Positions 1-11,323 of a stretch of 64,000 nt of DNA are shown in pieces. Position 1 is the stretch's first letter. Every line of letters begins with the position of its first letter. A model generated the notes under the pieces. The model saw only the letters and a list, made by a program, of their open reading frames with translations. It did not search any database and was not told the DNA's origin. Origin of the DNA: Aquanectria penicillioides (taxonomy: Eukaryota; Ascomycota; Sordariomycetes; Hypocreales; Nectriaceae). Position numbers and translations under genes: made by a program. Where the stretch lies: positions 6,572,001 to 6,636,000 of the forward strand of contig PYIU01000002.1 in NCBI GenBank assembly GCA_003415625.1, read 5' to 3'.

Positions 1-1306
1 AGGATGGCTGTCGGTCGAGAAGTTGGAATGTGTGGCCGTGGAGATGGAATGGATGGGTTCCGGAGTCGGCGTTGTTCACAACGACCTGAACGACCTGGTT
101 GTGCTCGAGAACCATGGAGTGGGTGTAATCTCCATAGATGGAGGCATTGCCAGCCGAATCACCAGCTGACATGACGGTGTACAAAGTAGGAACCTTGGGA
201 GGAGTAAAGGTGATGTTATCGAGGAAAGCATAGTTGTCACCAGTCATGAGGTTCTGCATGATAACTGTAACATTAACCTCGACATCTGGTTCGCCATACA
301 GCGGCTGTTTGTCGTATGGAACAAGAGTCAAGTCATCGTAGGGCGCCAGGGCCGTGCTGTCGTCAACTGTAACCACGGCCTCTGGGTGGTCGGCCTTGCT
401 GTTGTACTCCAACCAGTTGGTCTGGTTGAGCTGGAGATCAGAGGGAATTGTGTCTAGCAGCGTGGAATCTGCCACTGTGACAATTGGATAGTTTTTGTCA
501 GTCGAGTTCTTAGTAGTAAGCAGGACTGCATAGCGCTGGGCTGGCGAGAGATAGAGCATGCTCGCCTCCGTGGCTTCAGTGTAGACACCGTCAATCTCGA
601 CAATCTTGAAGGTGTGGTCCTCAATCCAAAAGTACTGGCCGACAAATGCACCAATGTTGATCAACCGGAGCAAATAGGTGGTGTTGGGTTTGATAGCATA
701 GCTGGACTTGACGGTGTCGTTGAGCAAGAAGGCATTGGGGATAGGCTCAGCGCCTGAGGGGTTGTACAGGGACATAAACTCGGACTGGAGGTCCTCGAGC
801 ATGTCATGATACCAGTCAGTCATGGTAAGAGTAAGCTGCTCGCTGTAGTCATCGTTGAAATAGGCATCCTTATCGTGCACGATCAATGCCTGGCGGTAGC
901 CATCGGGATAGCAGTAATCGGTGTGGCAATGGTACCAGTAAGTTCCGGCTTGGTTAATGGTGAAGTTGTATGTAATAGACTGGCCAGCGACAACAGGGCA
1001 CTGAGTGATCATTGCAGGACCATCCATCTCGTTTGTTCCGTTCTGGAACATACCGTGCCAGTGGATAGACGCAGCCTTGTCTCCAAGTTGATTGTGCATG
1101 GTAACGACGAGGCGGTCGCCCTTGTCGACCTCAATGACTGGAAGAGGCCATTGGCCGTTGATTCCGACAACCTTGCGCTCGAAAAGGCCATCGGGATTAG
1201 CATTGACCCAGCTGACATTGAAGTCGTAGGTAACTGTCTTGGCTTCACAGCACACGGCTGCGAGAGCCAGAAGGAAGAAGTAGCCGAGCATGAGTAGTCT
1301 CACCAT
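1..1306 (-). CDS. Fet3-type multicopper ferroxidase (5' part; cut by left window edge)
   Basis: Cell-surface multicopper oxidase that oxidises Fe(II) to Fe(III) for uptake by the Ftr1 permease encoded divergently next door. The reading frame is open from the ATG at 1306 to the left edge, giving 435 residues without an intron. The first ~22 residues form a signal peptide. Copper-ligand motifs seen: HWHG at residues 82-85, YHCHTD around 125-130 and HPFHLHGH at 418-425. A stretch near LLDTIPSDLQLN matches the Fet3 region that holds ferroxidase-specific acidic residues. The final HCH copper motif and C-terminal membrane anchor expected of Fet3 lie beyond the window. Divergent pairing with an iron permease makes ferroxidase much more likely than laccase. 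The promoter carries iron-GATA sites, so iron repression is expected. Confidence 0.93.
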   Translation of the reverse strand, partial: MVRLLMLGYFFLLALAAVCCEAKTVTYDFNVSWVNANPDGLFERKVVGINGQWPLPVIEVDKGDRLVVTMHNQLGDKAASIHWHGMFQNGTNEMDGPAMITQCPVVAGQSITYNFTINQAGTYWYHCHTDYCYPDGYRQALIVHDKDAYFNDDYSEQLTLTMTDWYHDMLEDLQSEFMSLYNPSGAEPIPNAFLLNDTVKSSYAIKPNTTYLLRLINIGAFVGQYFWIEDHTFKIVEIDGVYTEATEASMLYLSPAQRYAVLLTTKNSTDKNYPIVTVADSTLLDTIPSDLQLNQTNWLEYNSKADHPEAVVTVDDSTALAPYDDLTLVPYDKQPLYGEPDVEVNVTVIMQNLMTGDNYAFLDNITFTPPKVPTLYTVMSAGDSAGNASIYGDYTHSMVLEHNQVVQVVVNNADSGTHPFHLHGHTFQLLDRQPS

Positions 1307-1849
1307 CTTCCCACCGGCCCCGTGAGGAAGAGAGTTGGTGTTGTTTTTTGTGAGAGGGGTATCAACCAAAAGGAAACAGAAAAGAAAAGAGTCAACAACA
1401 AGAGGGCTGGGGATTGGATTTTGTCTGGTGGAAAACGAAGCCCAATTTTTTAAACTTCCATCAAGGGATTGCGCTGTGTGGTCGCGCACGCCAGGCCAGT
1501 GCTGCAGCGAATTGTCTGACCGGAGAAACTGCTGGAGCTTGACAGATGCACAGAGACCGTCCCTCACATCCACAATGGCGATGGAGTGCAGGTGACGGAA
1601 TGTAAGCTTGAATTTTGTCTAATTTTTTCCTGGGAAGGATGGACATAAACCTGGGTTTCAACTTCGTAATGGTGGCCCATAGCGACGAATCTTATTCCCT
1701 CAGTGATCACCAATGCCATCCCACGCACAGCAGTTAGTCTCGAATAGAGTGGTCCAGAGGCGCCGATAGATCATCCGAGCAGCCGTGGGCTGAGAATCCG
1801 GCACAAATGCTGCCGTCCGAATGTGGGGTTATTCCCGTTGTTATCTTTT

Positions 1850-1858
1850 ATCTGATAA
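1850..1858 (+). promoter_or_regulatory. Iron-GATA (SreA/Urbs1-type) site ATCTGATAA
   Basis: Perfect match to the ATCWGATAA consensus of fungal iron-responsive GATA repressors. It lies in the divergent promoter, 544 bp upstream of the ferroxidase ATG. Confidence 0.7.
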
Positions 1859-2030
1859 TCTGAGTGGAGGCTCACGGATGCGAATTGCCGAGTTGCACGC
1901 CCGACACGAACGGCTAAAACGGCATCGCGGCATAATCCCGCGTCTGTTGGCCAATACCAAGTATCAAGGACGAAAAACCTTTACCGGTGGATCGGGCCTG
2001 GTTAAGCCTCAGAGCCCTGTAAATCTGATC

Positions 2031-2039
2031 ATCTGATAA
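2031..2039 (+). promoter_or_regulatory. Iron-GATA (SreA/Urbs1-type) site ATCTGATAA
   Basis: Second perfect ATCWGATAA match in the same promoter, preceded directly by a partial ATCTGATC half at 2023-2030. It lies 317 bp upstream of the permease ATG. Confidence 0.7.
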
Positions 2040-2355
2040 ACCGTCGACTCACTCTTAATCTCCAAAGCAAAGCTTGGCGAGGGGCCGGAACGAGAACCGC
2101 TGTGAGCGCCGGCGTCGATCCAGCCTGCGACTTATTCCCTCCAACACCCCAGCCCCAGTCGCAGAAATACGCTCAAGAGAGGCCCCGTTGCCAGTCCAGT
2201 TTTTTATTTTTATTTATTTTTATTTTATCTTTCCTGTCCTGGGTGGTGTTCCTGGTCTTCCGTTTTGGGTTTTTTTTTTAATTCCCCTCTCGCTTCCGCT
2301 TCTGAAGTAACCGGCCAGAGCGCAATTCCACCACGACACCACCAACACCGCCACC

Positions 2356-3452
2356 ATGGGCAAGAGCGTCTTCGCCGTTCAGATCTTCTTCATCGTCTTC
2401 CGAGAATGCCTCGAGGCCGTCATTATCGTGTCGGTCCTCTTGTCGTTTCTCAAGCAGACGCTGGGAGGACCCGACCAAGACCAAGCAATTTATAAAAAAT
2501 TGGTCAAGCAAGTTTGGGTCGGCGCTTTCTCGGAATCCTCATCTGCCTCGTCATCGGAGGCGCCTTCATCGGCGTCTTCTACGGCCTTGGAAATGACATC
2601 TGGGCCAAATCTGAAGATCTTTGGGAGGGAATTTTCTACCTGATTGCGACAATTATCATCACCATCATGGGCCTTGCTTTGCTGCGCATCAACAAGATGC
2701 AGGACAAGTGGAAGGTCAAGATCTCCCAAGCCCTCGCCGAGAAGCACAACACCACCAAAAAGGGATGGCTGGGCAATTGGTCCCGCAGGCACGTCATGTT
2801 CATTCTCCCCTTCATCACCACTCTCCGTGAGGGTGTTGAAGCCGTTGTGTTCGTCGGAGGCGTCTCTCTGGGTCTCCCCGCGACCTCCATTCCGCTCCCC
2901 GTCGTTTGCGGTGCGCTGGCCGGAATCCTGGTCGGCTTCTTGATCTACCGCGGCGGAAACGTTATGTCGATCCAGATCTTCCTGATCGCTTCAACCAGCG
3001 TCTTGTATCTGATGGCCGCCGGCATGTTCTCCAAGTCTGTTTGGTTCTTGCAGTACCACCAATTTGCCCAAAAGGTTGGCAGCGACGTTTCCGAGGCCGG
3101 CAACGGACCCGGATCCTACAACATCAAGGAGACTGTCTGGCACGTCAACTGCTGCAACCCCGAGACCGACAACGGATGGGACGTGTTCAACGCTATTCTC
3201 GGATGGCAGAACACTGCTACCTACGGCTCTGTTATCTCCTACAACGTCTACTGGATTGCTCTCGTCGGCGCCATCGGCTGCCTCATGTACGAGGAGCGCA
3301 CTGGCCATCTGCCCCTGCGCGATCCCATCTTCAACGCACTGGAGAAGGTTCCTGGAATGAAGGGGTGGGTTAAGCGCAAGCGAGAGGCGCATAACCAAGA
3401 TGCCGACGAGCTGTTCCGCCAAGCTCAGCAGAACGCAGTCATCCACCAGTAG
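2356..3452 (+). CDS. Ftr1-type high-affinity iron permease, with an apparent 1-nt frameshift
   Basis: Plasma-membrane Fe(III) permease that works with the Fet3 ferroxidase encoded divergently. The ATG at 2356 has a good Kozak context. Both signature iron motifs are present: RECLE at residues 16-20 and REGVE at about 158-162, with several hydrophobic spans. The N-terminal frame runs to QVWVGAF (codons to 2529), and the rest of the protein continues in another frame from LGILICLV (2529 onward). One base appears to be missing in the GCTTTCTCGG stretch. No intron fits there, because family similarity is continuous across the point. Corrected for the missing base the protein would have about 365 residues, normal for Ftr1. 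It is either a sequencing error or a recent inactivation; the rest of the gene is undamaged, which favours error or a very young lesion. Confidence 0.9.
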
Positions 3453-5247
3453 TAAGCCACGCGGTTTGGGTGAGCGCAAGATCGCGAAATCCTTTTGGTG
3501 TCTCAATGACTCCATCTTGAGTTTTTTTCTTCAGATGGACTACTAAACCAACGTCAATGCGGGGAATGGGAAATTCGAGCGTGGAAGTAATGTTAGATAC
3601 CAGCTCGTCTCAAGGCGGGAGCTTGAGACGCGAATGAGTCAGTAGCAATGTGTGTTTAAGTCAGTGAAAAGCTAGTAAGGCGCTGCAAGTTACCGAATTG
3701 ATGAGTCGCTACGAGGGTAAATTCTGTTTTCGGTAGCACGGAATAAAATCAGCTTTTGCTCTACGTTGAATGATTTTGATTATCTGATTATCTAATCTCT
3801 TGATTATCTGATCTCTTGATTATCTGATCTGCTGATTATCTCGCTGCGGAAATCTCGGTGGCGTCGTTTCGGCTAAGCACGATCTACGATGCGACAACGT
3901 TTGATGACCCTGGTATCGGTGCGCTCGCGTGCCAGACTTTTTAAGCTTCCAGACCCTACTTTAACCCCCACGCGCCTGAATCAGGTCATTTGTCAAGAAA
4001 CTCTGAATCGGGTCATTCGTGAAGAGATGCGACTTCGTCTAGATCTCAGACAAGCGATGAACACTCCGCTCCTTTGTAGCGTGCGTGATTTACAAGACAG
4101 CGCGGAATTTTGGCGAGGGGGGTAAAGGTGCGATGGGAAAAATATCGTAATCGACCGAGTATCGGCTGATCGCGAGGAATGAGTGATTGTAAAGGTCATA
4201 TAAAGGTCAGATGCTGTCGTTGTTTCTCCTCCATAGAATAGACTAGGGTTCTTCATCACACTAGAAAACAGCTGGGAAAGAGCTCAAGGTCGCGTGATCC
4301 ATCGAAACACAGAAATAGCCGTGACATATCCAAGAATTGGATAATCTCAGATTCTGGGCTTTGAAAAATTCTTTCACCGAGTATGCTAGCTTCCTACCGG
4401 TTGATAACAGACCTCGATGAGGCCCAAGTCAACTACTCAAATTGTCGTATTGTCTAACCTAGTGAGATCAACGCCAGGAAAGCATCCAGAAGTTCCTTTT
4501 AACTACTTTGAGATCTCACCCGTGCATGGGTTCATGCCGGCTCTCACTTGTCGTTTTCTGTGGGGAAGGGAATGAAGGGGTGGGATGTAACTTGCCAAGA
4601 CCCTAATGCACCAGCCAGAACGACAAGGGCTTGACGGACTGTAAAGGCCAATATGCGGATATTTCGGCAATTTAGAGTGATGGCCGGTGATTTGCAAGGC
4701 ATGGAGAAGGATATTTATGTAAGACGAGACAGCCGGGCATAAAACTGACACAATATAACCGGCCGATTCACGACTGTGTCCCTAAGCGTTGGGCTGAGGT
4801 TGGCGCACTTCAATAACAAGCATTTAACTGTGGATGCCGCCACACATTTTGATTCGATCGCCAAGAGCCGCAATCTGGGGTATTTTGGGGGTTGCCAAGA
4901 GAGTCAAGAGAATTGCATACTACACCCCCTAAAAGCTCGATTTGGAAGTTTGGTTGGGCGGTATCGTCGCCGAATTTGCCGATGCATCCCCCACACGTCG
5001 TTAGAACTTCGGCTATAGATATCGCGAACCACCACCTCGCGCCATTCTATCACGGATATTTCTAGGATGACGAGACTGTTTCGGCCCGTGGTGCCTAAAA
5101 TGTTTGCGGAGGGGGTGAACCGCGGGGAATTATGGCACCTAGACGCCATATCTTTCATAGTCACCTACAACCATATTTATTGACCCCAAACTTCCCAAGT
5201 CTCCTGATCCAGTCCAAGTATCTTCATCTCCCAGACACATTGCAATC
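3453..5247. other. Intergenic region
   Basis: No convincing gene in about 1.8 kb; the short open frames have no recognisable features. It contains the tandem GATTATCTGAT array described separately and the promoter of the next oxidoreductase. Confidence 0.6.
3773..3842 (+). repeat. Tandem GATTATCTGAT(CTCT) array containing three iron-GATA-like sites
   Basis: Imperfect tandem repeats of a TTGATTATCTGATCTC unit. TTATCTGAT, the reverse complement of ATCAGATAA and so a match to ATCWGATAA, occurs at 3780-3788, 3804-3812 and 3820-3828. The array lies about 330 bp downstream of the iron permease stop and about 1.4 kb upstream of the next gene. Confidence 0.75.
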
Positions 5248-6518
5248 ATGTCGTCAAAGGTCTACAGAATCGGCATCATTGGATATGGTACATCTGCAAA
5301 TGTGTTTCATATTCCATTCCTTACCAGGAGTCCCTCCTTCTCCGTTCACGCCATCGTCCAGCGCTCTGGCAACAAGGCAAAGGAGGATCACCCGGAATGT
5401 GTAGTTTATCGCTCCGCAGAGGAGCTGTTTGCGGACCAGGATGTTGACCTCATCATTGTTTGCACACCTGTGGAGACCCATCTCGAAATGGCTACCAAAG
5501 CGTTGAACGCTGGCAAACATGGTGAGTAAACGCAACGCCTACAGGTCTCTATCAAAGCCAGGAATAGTGATTAATTTAACCGATAGTGGTTGTTGAGAAG
5601 CCATTTTGCCCCACCAGCGAAGAGTGCGACCAGTTGATCAAGCTGGCGAAAGCCAAGGGAAAGTTTCTCACTCCTTTCCAGAACCGCCGTTGGGATGTCG
5701 AGTTTTTGACCTTACAGAAGGTCATTTCTGACAATCACCTCGGACAAATTACCGAGTTTTCTTCGCACTATGATCTCTTCCTGAAGGACCTGCCCCCATT
5801 TTGGCCAACTATGCTTACGAAGCCTGGAGGAACTCTGCTTCACGGCCTTGGCACCCACATTATTGACCAAGCACTCGTTCTTTTCGGCCTTCCCTCCAAG
5901 ATTACTGGTTTCAAGCAATGCCAACATGCCGAGGGCATCGAAGATGCCTTTACTGTCTTGTTCCATTATCCCACCGGACTGCTTGTCACTCTGAAGTCAA
6001 GCCTCCTAAGCACAGAAGAAGATCAACTAAGATTCTGGATTCGCGGAGAGAAAGGAAGCTACAAGAAGGTGCTTCAATTCGTTTTCTACTCTTTATTAGG
6101 CTCGGCTAACCCAAAACTCACAGCACCACATCGATCCTCAAGAGCCCCAGATTCTCGCAGGCATGAAGCTGGACGACCCCAACTTTGGCAAGGAAGATGA
6201 GTCAAAATATGGTATGTCCCATCCACTATACCCATTATTGATCAAAAGCTCACAATATTTTAAGGTTACCTGACAGTGGCTGTTGAGCCTGAAGAGGGAG
6301 CAACACGAACCCGATTTGAGAGTGGACCCCTTAAGAAGGCAGTTTATCCCAACGTCCCACCACAGACTTATGTGAAGTTCTACGACCTTCTTGGTGCAGC
6401 TCTTGATGGAAAGGGAGAGAACCCAGTTAAACCAGAGGATAGTCGAAACGGAATTAAGCTCATTGAGCTGGCGATCGAGAGTTTTGAAAAGGGACTCACG
6501 CTGCCAGTTGAGATTTGA
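5248..6518 (+). CDS. Gfo/Idh/MocA family NAD(P)-dependent oxidoreductase
   Basis: Cytosolic sugar or polyol dehydrogenase-type enzyme; the substrate cannot be told from sequence. Four exons at 5248-5521, 5587-6068, 6124-6211 and 6265-6518 join in phase to 365 residues. The introns are 65, 55 and 53 bp, with GT-AG ends and a CTAAC branch site in the second. The N-terminal Rossmann motif GIIGYGTSA opens the protein. The family's EKP motif (VVVEKPFCP, with the catalytic-region Lys) is rebuilt exactly by splicing at 5521/5587, which supports the model. The C-terminal Gfo/Idh/MocA domain is complete. It is the first of three members of this superfamily within 7.3 kb. Confidence 0.9.
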
Positions 6519-7180
6519 ATATAGTATTGCCACAAAACCTATTGTACAAGAATCAAATCAGAATTGAACACATTAAATATTTCCTTGCTATAGCATAAAT
6601 GGGAAACTCTGTTATCAACCCAAGCACGTCATCTCGTTAATGCGATCTTGTTCAATGATGAGAGCACGAACGCTTCTATGCAAAGTCTAGGGTAGGGGAC
6701 ATGGTGCTGCAACTGTCTCAAAGTGACGGCCAAAAATGCCTCGAAATCCGACCGCGTGCTTTGTAATCCGCCTACGAAAGTCGATTATAAATGCAAGCTG
6801 CCAAGATATCGACGGGGCGCGTTCTGCTTTAGCTCTGATAGAGAAGATCAAACGATGGGTGTCAGGATGCCAAGTTCGGCAGACCCACCGAGGATACCGA
6901 GAGCCCGGCCAAGAAGAACCGCACTACACCAAGACGGGGAGTGACGGACCTGGAACCGGAGATGCTTCCCCACCTCAACACATTTGGTGGTTTAGCTTGG
7001 CAGCGTCTTAAAAAGACCATATAAAGTATGCGTACATCCATCGGGCGAGGTTTCATAAGGTGAGACATTTAGACAGGCCCTGGCATATTACACTCTGCAG
7101 CGAAATTCCTGGCCCTGCTCACGCGGTTTCATCGACAACTTCGACCAAAGCCACAAAGTAAACAGAGAAATCACATCACT
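6519..7180. other. Intergenic region between two Gfo/Idh/MocA genes
   Basis: 662 bp holding the 3' end of the upstream gene and the promoter of the downstream gene. No RNA gene or repeat is seen. Confidence 0.5.
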
Positions 7181-8311
7181 ATGGCTACTCATCAGTTGCG
7201 ATGGGGTGTTGTCGGCACTGGCTGGATCGCCAGCATGTTCGTGAAGGACATCCTTGCCCCGCGAGCTAGCGGTCCTGCAAAGCACTTCCTTGCCGCCGTT
7301 GGCACTACAAGTGGCGTTGAAAAGAGCCAGAAGTTTATCGATGAGTACTGGAAGGGGGTTGGTGATGCCCCCAAGGCGTTGGCCAGTTATCAGGAGGTGT
7401 ATGACTGCCCCGATGTCGATATCATTTACATTGCAACCCCCCACACTCTGCACAAACAGAACTGCCTGGATGCCATCAAGGCTGGAAAACATGTTCTGTG
7501 CGAGAAGCCCTTTACGATGAACAGCAAGGAGGCCGAGGAAGTTATTGCTGCTGCAAAGGCTAAGGGTGTATTCTTGATGGAAGGTGAGAAAATTCGGAAC
7601 TTATATTCGACCCTAAACTGACGATTTGTAGCCGTTTGGACCAGGTTCTTCCCCCTGGCTATTGAGCTGCAAAAGAAGATTGAGGCTGGCGTGATCGGCC
7701 GTGTGTGGCGATCCGTCGTTGAAATTGGTCTTGGAGCGAGCTGGGATAATATTCCCCAGACTCACCGTCTCAAGGACCCAGCGCTTGGTGGCGGCGCTCT
7801 CCTGGATCTCGGCATTTATACCCTCACATATTCCTCCTTGATTATGGGCAGAGGGCTGTACGGAGACGAGCACCCCGAGGTCAAGGTTACTTCCGCCATG
7901 GACATCGTCAATGGCGTGGACGAAACAAGCACTGTCATCTTGCAATACAAGACTCCCGACAACCACCCCCAGACTGCTGTTTGCTTGCCGACTGTCCTTT
8001 CCAACAGCCAGAAGGACTTTGGCCGTATCCAAGGAAAGGAAGGATCTATTACGCTGTACACCGAGTTGGGACCTAGCTGCCCTACCGGTTTTAGAGTGAA
8101 GAACGCCAAGGGCGAGGAGGAGGACTTCCGATTCGACCACCCCGAAGGCACCTTTGGATTTATTTACGAGGCAGATGCCGTCGCCCAAGATATTGCAGCG
8201 GGAAGAACTGAGAACGCTAGAATGCCATTGGGCGAGACATTGAGGGTTATACGTTTGATGGACCACATCCGGGAACAAAATGGCTTGGTATACCCGCAAG
8301 ATAAGCTATAG
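7181..8311 (+). CDS. Gfo/Idh/MocA oxidoreductase, dihydrodiol / D-xylose dehydrogenase-like
   Basis: NADP-dependent dehydrogenase resembling the dimeric dihydrodiol dehydrogenases and fungal NADP D-xylose 1-dehydrogenases of the Gfo/Idh/MocA superfamily. Two exons at 7181-7583 and 7632-8311 (48-bp intron) give 360 residues, the usual family length. Seen: nucleotide-binding motif VVGTGWIAS near the N-terminus, IATPHTLH, HVLCEKPFT, and the FLMEAVWTRFFP block typical of the dihydrodiol dehydrogenase branch, whose Glu-Ala codons are restored by splicing. An assignment to D-xylose oxidation is possible but not shown. The gene converges on the Zn2Cys6 regulator, with only about 30 bp between the stop codons. 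Confidence 0.92.
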
Positions 8312-8343
8312 TGTACATGTAGGCTGGGTGAATTAATAATAAA

Positions 8344-10738
8344 CTAGCTCATACTTGAATCTAATATTCCATACTCTGTACACATCATTTTGAGAATTTC
8401 TCGGGCCAGCACTATATCGGGACTCTCACTCTCCCAGTATTTTAGTTGGTTAAGACCGAGCTGAATGAAGTAATGGGCCTCGACCTCGCGGTTCATGCTT
8501 TTTACCAAGCCAGAATTAATGGCAGCAAGTAATACAAGGACCAGTAATGCGCCTTCGCAGCATCTGAACCAAGAGCCGTGATGGCGATGAGTGGCACCGA
8601 CTGCCCAGATTGGATCCAGGCAGCCCTCAACACATTTCTCTGCGTAGGATTGGATTACATCCCCCAGCAGTGAATCTTGGCCGTGATTATGAACGAATCG
8701 ATATAGAAAAGGGCGATTGATGAGCCGTTTTAGCTTCGAGTATCGGCCCCATGTCGCTATGTGGAGCTCAGTGTATTTGTCCGGGGCAAGGTTAGGATCC
8801 CAGAATCGTATTGGCATGGGTAGGGAATCCTTCCTTTTGAGAGGTTAAAGAAGTTATTTAGAGGGCCGTCAAGGGGGAAAATCTTACCAGTCTTCAAGTT
8901 GCTTATCAAATTCTTCGGCAGCATTGATCATGTCCAGGACATTGCATCGAAGCCAAGACGAATTATCTTTGGAATAAAATTGTTGAGTGATACGCTTGGC
9001 CAGGCGTAGTAATGATATTTCAGTGAGATAGTAAAACCATGACTGTTCATGTAGCAGGGTCTGGTCTACAGAATCCGAAGACGTTGTTGAAGTTGATTGA
9101 GGAGAGATGGCTAACAAGGCGCTACTGCTAAAGGAAGCAAACCCGTTTGAGAACGCTGGGCTCATGGCGTCAACCGAAGGTGGAGATGGGAACATGTGTG
9201 GGTAGTTGATTGAGAAGAGACCAGATGGAGGGAGCGGGAGCTCCATCAGAAGCTCACTGAGCACCGTTAGTAAAATGACGTTCAACATCCTGCTGAGTTG
9301 GATGAAGCGGAGACATACTGTTCGCATTTGAGACAGCTCCAGTAAAGCCTCTGTTCCAAGCTTCTCAGGCTTGGCGTTTGAGTGTCGTTCCACTTGTTTC
9401 CTTCAGAGCTGAATCTGCCATTGCTTCTCAAATAAACAAGAAAGGTTGTGGATGCCTGCGTAAAAGATTGCCAAGCTTGGATCGGGCGCAGCGTGTACAT
9501 TAGGTAAATACCCGATAAAAGATGACATTGGCAAGCTGAGATGCTTCGATCTAATAGCCCAAAGCGTCGACGAGCAGAGTGATAATATCCCTCCGCGCGG
9601 ATGCGAGTCTCAAGGTCATGCGATGAATCTCCGACTGATACGTCGTTTATCATATTGGTTGAGTCAAACTGGGTGGCGATGGCACCGAGAGCGGCAGCAA
9701 GAAGCTAGATGGCATGGGGTTTGGTTAGTTGAATCAGGCATAGTTGCACATCGAAAAAGATTTAATCGGCATTATTTAAGCATGGAGCATGGAGAAATTG
9801 ATTTTGAAAAGATGGGGAGTAGAAAAACAGGGGATTTGCAATCAGTACTTACCACAAGGCAGGATCTCGTGTCCCACAAAGGGCCTGTTTCTGCCACTAT
9901 TCTGGCATCCCCCACCAGCGTTTTGCCATCTAAAATAGGATTCTTGATGTGAACCAGTTTGAGAAATTGGTGGACAAGAAATATAATGTCATCTAAATCG
10001 GTCAATAGTGGCAGCTTGCCAGTCCCACGTGCCTGAACAAGCACATCGTTGTAGTCGGGATCCTGGTCCGCTGTGAAGAGCACCTGGCGGGACCACTTGC
10101 GGGCCGAAGTGTTTGCAAAAATAGGCCACCGAAACGTAGCGTCCAGTGCGGTGTATTCTGACAGCTCGCCACATGCTGTGGCACTTTGGTGGCGTGGGAA
10201 TTGGTCTGTGTTGGGTGTTGCATCGGGGGTAACGCGGGCCTGCGCCGGTGCTGCCCCGTGGGGACGCTCAACATTTGCTGCAAGCTGCGGTATGTGAGTG
10301 GGGACATCTGCCACGCCGTTTTGTGGTGTTGATGGAGATGGTGGCAGTCTCTCAAGGATCTCGTTTAGCGTATTGAGAATGACATTTGTAGCCGATTCGG
10401 GACTTTGAAATCAATGGCAGGGTTGGATATTAGCGAGATCAGATATATTCTCACAACGTGAGTGCTTACGAGAGTCGATACGGTTGGTCAGGATAGACAC
10501 ATTCGCACCCCAGCCGGACGCAGCCTGCACACTGCGGCCTGTCATTGGAACACTTGACCTTGCGGCTCTTGCAAGTGTGGCATGCAGTAGGGGCACGCTT
10601 TCGGACTTGACGGCTGGCCGGGTCATCGGTGATGTCTGCAGGGCGTTTGCGAGACGCTGCAGTTGGCAGTGGCATGTCCACGCTCTCGTCAAGATGCTGG
10701 CTCTGCTCGGGGAGATCCGGCTGCGGGGTTTCTTCCAT
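8344..10738 (-). CDS. Zn(II)2Cys6 transcription factor with fungal middle-homology region
   Basis: Nuclear regulator. Five exons on the minus strand (10738-10470, 10402-9853, 9704-9319, 9256-8888, 8833-8344) join in phase to 687 residues; the introns are 67, 148, 62 and 54 bp. The binuclear zinc cluster lies at residues 53-80 (CHTCKSRKVKC, then six residues to the second CxxC and a final Cys), preceded by a basic stretch QVRKRAP. The middle of the protein carries the LMYTLRPIQAWQSF and PLPPSG motifs typical of the fungal-specific TF domain. The start is uncertain: the frame stays open to an ATG at 11035, but that extra stretch looks non-coding. It lies between Gfo/Idh/MocA genes and is divergent from the third, so it is the obvious candidate pathway regulator. 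Confidence 0.88.
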
Positions 10739-11323
10739 GGGGGCAGAAACAGGGGGAGGGAGGTGGACCTGGCGTCTGGGGGTTCGATGTGACGCGGCGT
10801 TAGTCTGCTGCCAAATTGCTTTGTCTGGTGATGTAAGTTGTGAAGGAGGATGAAGCAGCACAAGGACTTTGTGTTTCTGCGGCAGAGGACCGAAGATACC
10901 GTTGGACGTGTGGGAAGATGCATCGAGGTGGGGGCTGCTGGCCGTGATGCCGTCGAATAGAATCATCAGCACCAACATAAGTGGGGGCTGTGCATATGTC
11001 ATGGACCTCTTGGTCAGGCGGGGAATCGCGGGCAAGCTTCATCGGTATTTTCGGCTTATTCCCCGAGCGACTCACTTTGAAGCGCCATCATCCCTTGGCG
11101 TTACCTATGATCAATACGTGGGGAAGTGTGGGATTTGCGGGGAGTGCCGGCACCCTTGTTTCAAGCAACAAGCATGATCTCCACACCTCATGTTGAACTA
11201 ATATTTAAACTTCTTCAGCTACGTCTTCCTTGTTGATGAAAGCTTGATACTCGATCAATCACGACTCGAGCATACCGTTGGAGTTGAAGACCTCTCTTGA
11301 TAATACGCAATTTCAGATTCGCA
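10739..11323. promoter_or_regulatory. Divergent promoter between the Zn2Cys6 regulator and the third oxidoreductase gene
   Basis: 585 bp between the preferred start codons. Part may be 5' coding if the regulator starts at 11035. No specific operator was identified. Confidence 0.5.

Larger units (their letters stand above)
1307..2355. promoter_or_regulatory. Shared divergent promoter of the ferroxidase/iron-permease pair
   Basis: About 1.05 kb between the two divergent start codons. No gene is seen here. It holds two perfect ATCTGATAA sites, a long T-rich stretch just upstream of the permease (about 2199-2280), and an ACCGCCACC context before the permease ATG. Confidence 0.8.

Noticed and set aside
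806..1297. 163-codon plus-strand open frame
   Set aside because: Antisense shadow of the ferroxidase gene, which has all the conserved motifs on the other strand.
10739..11035. N-terminal extension of the Zn2Cys6 regulator to the ATG at 11035
   Set aside because: In frame, but the added sequence is Pro/His/Leu-rich without conservation and would overlap the expected divergent promoter; kept only as an alternative start.
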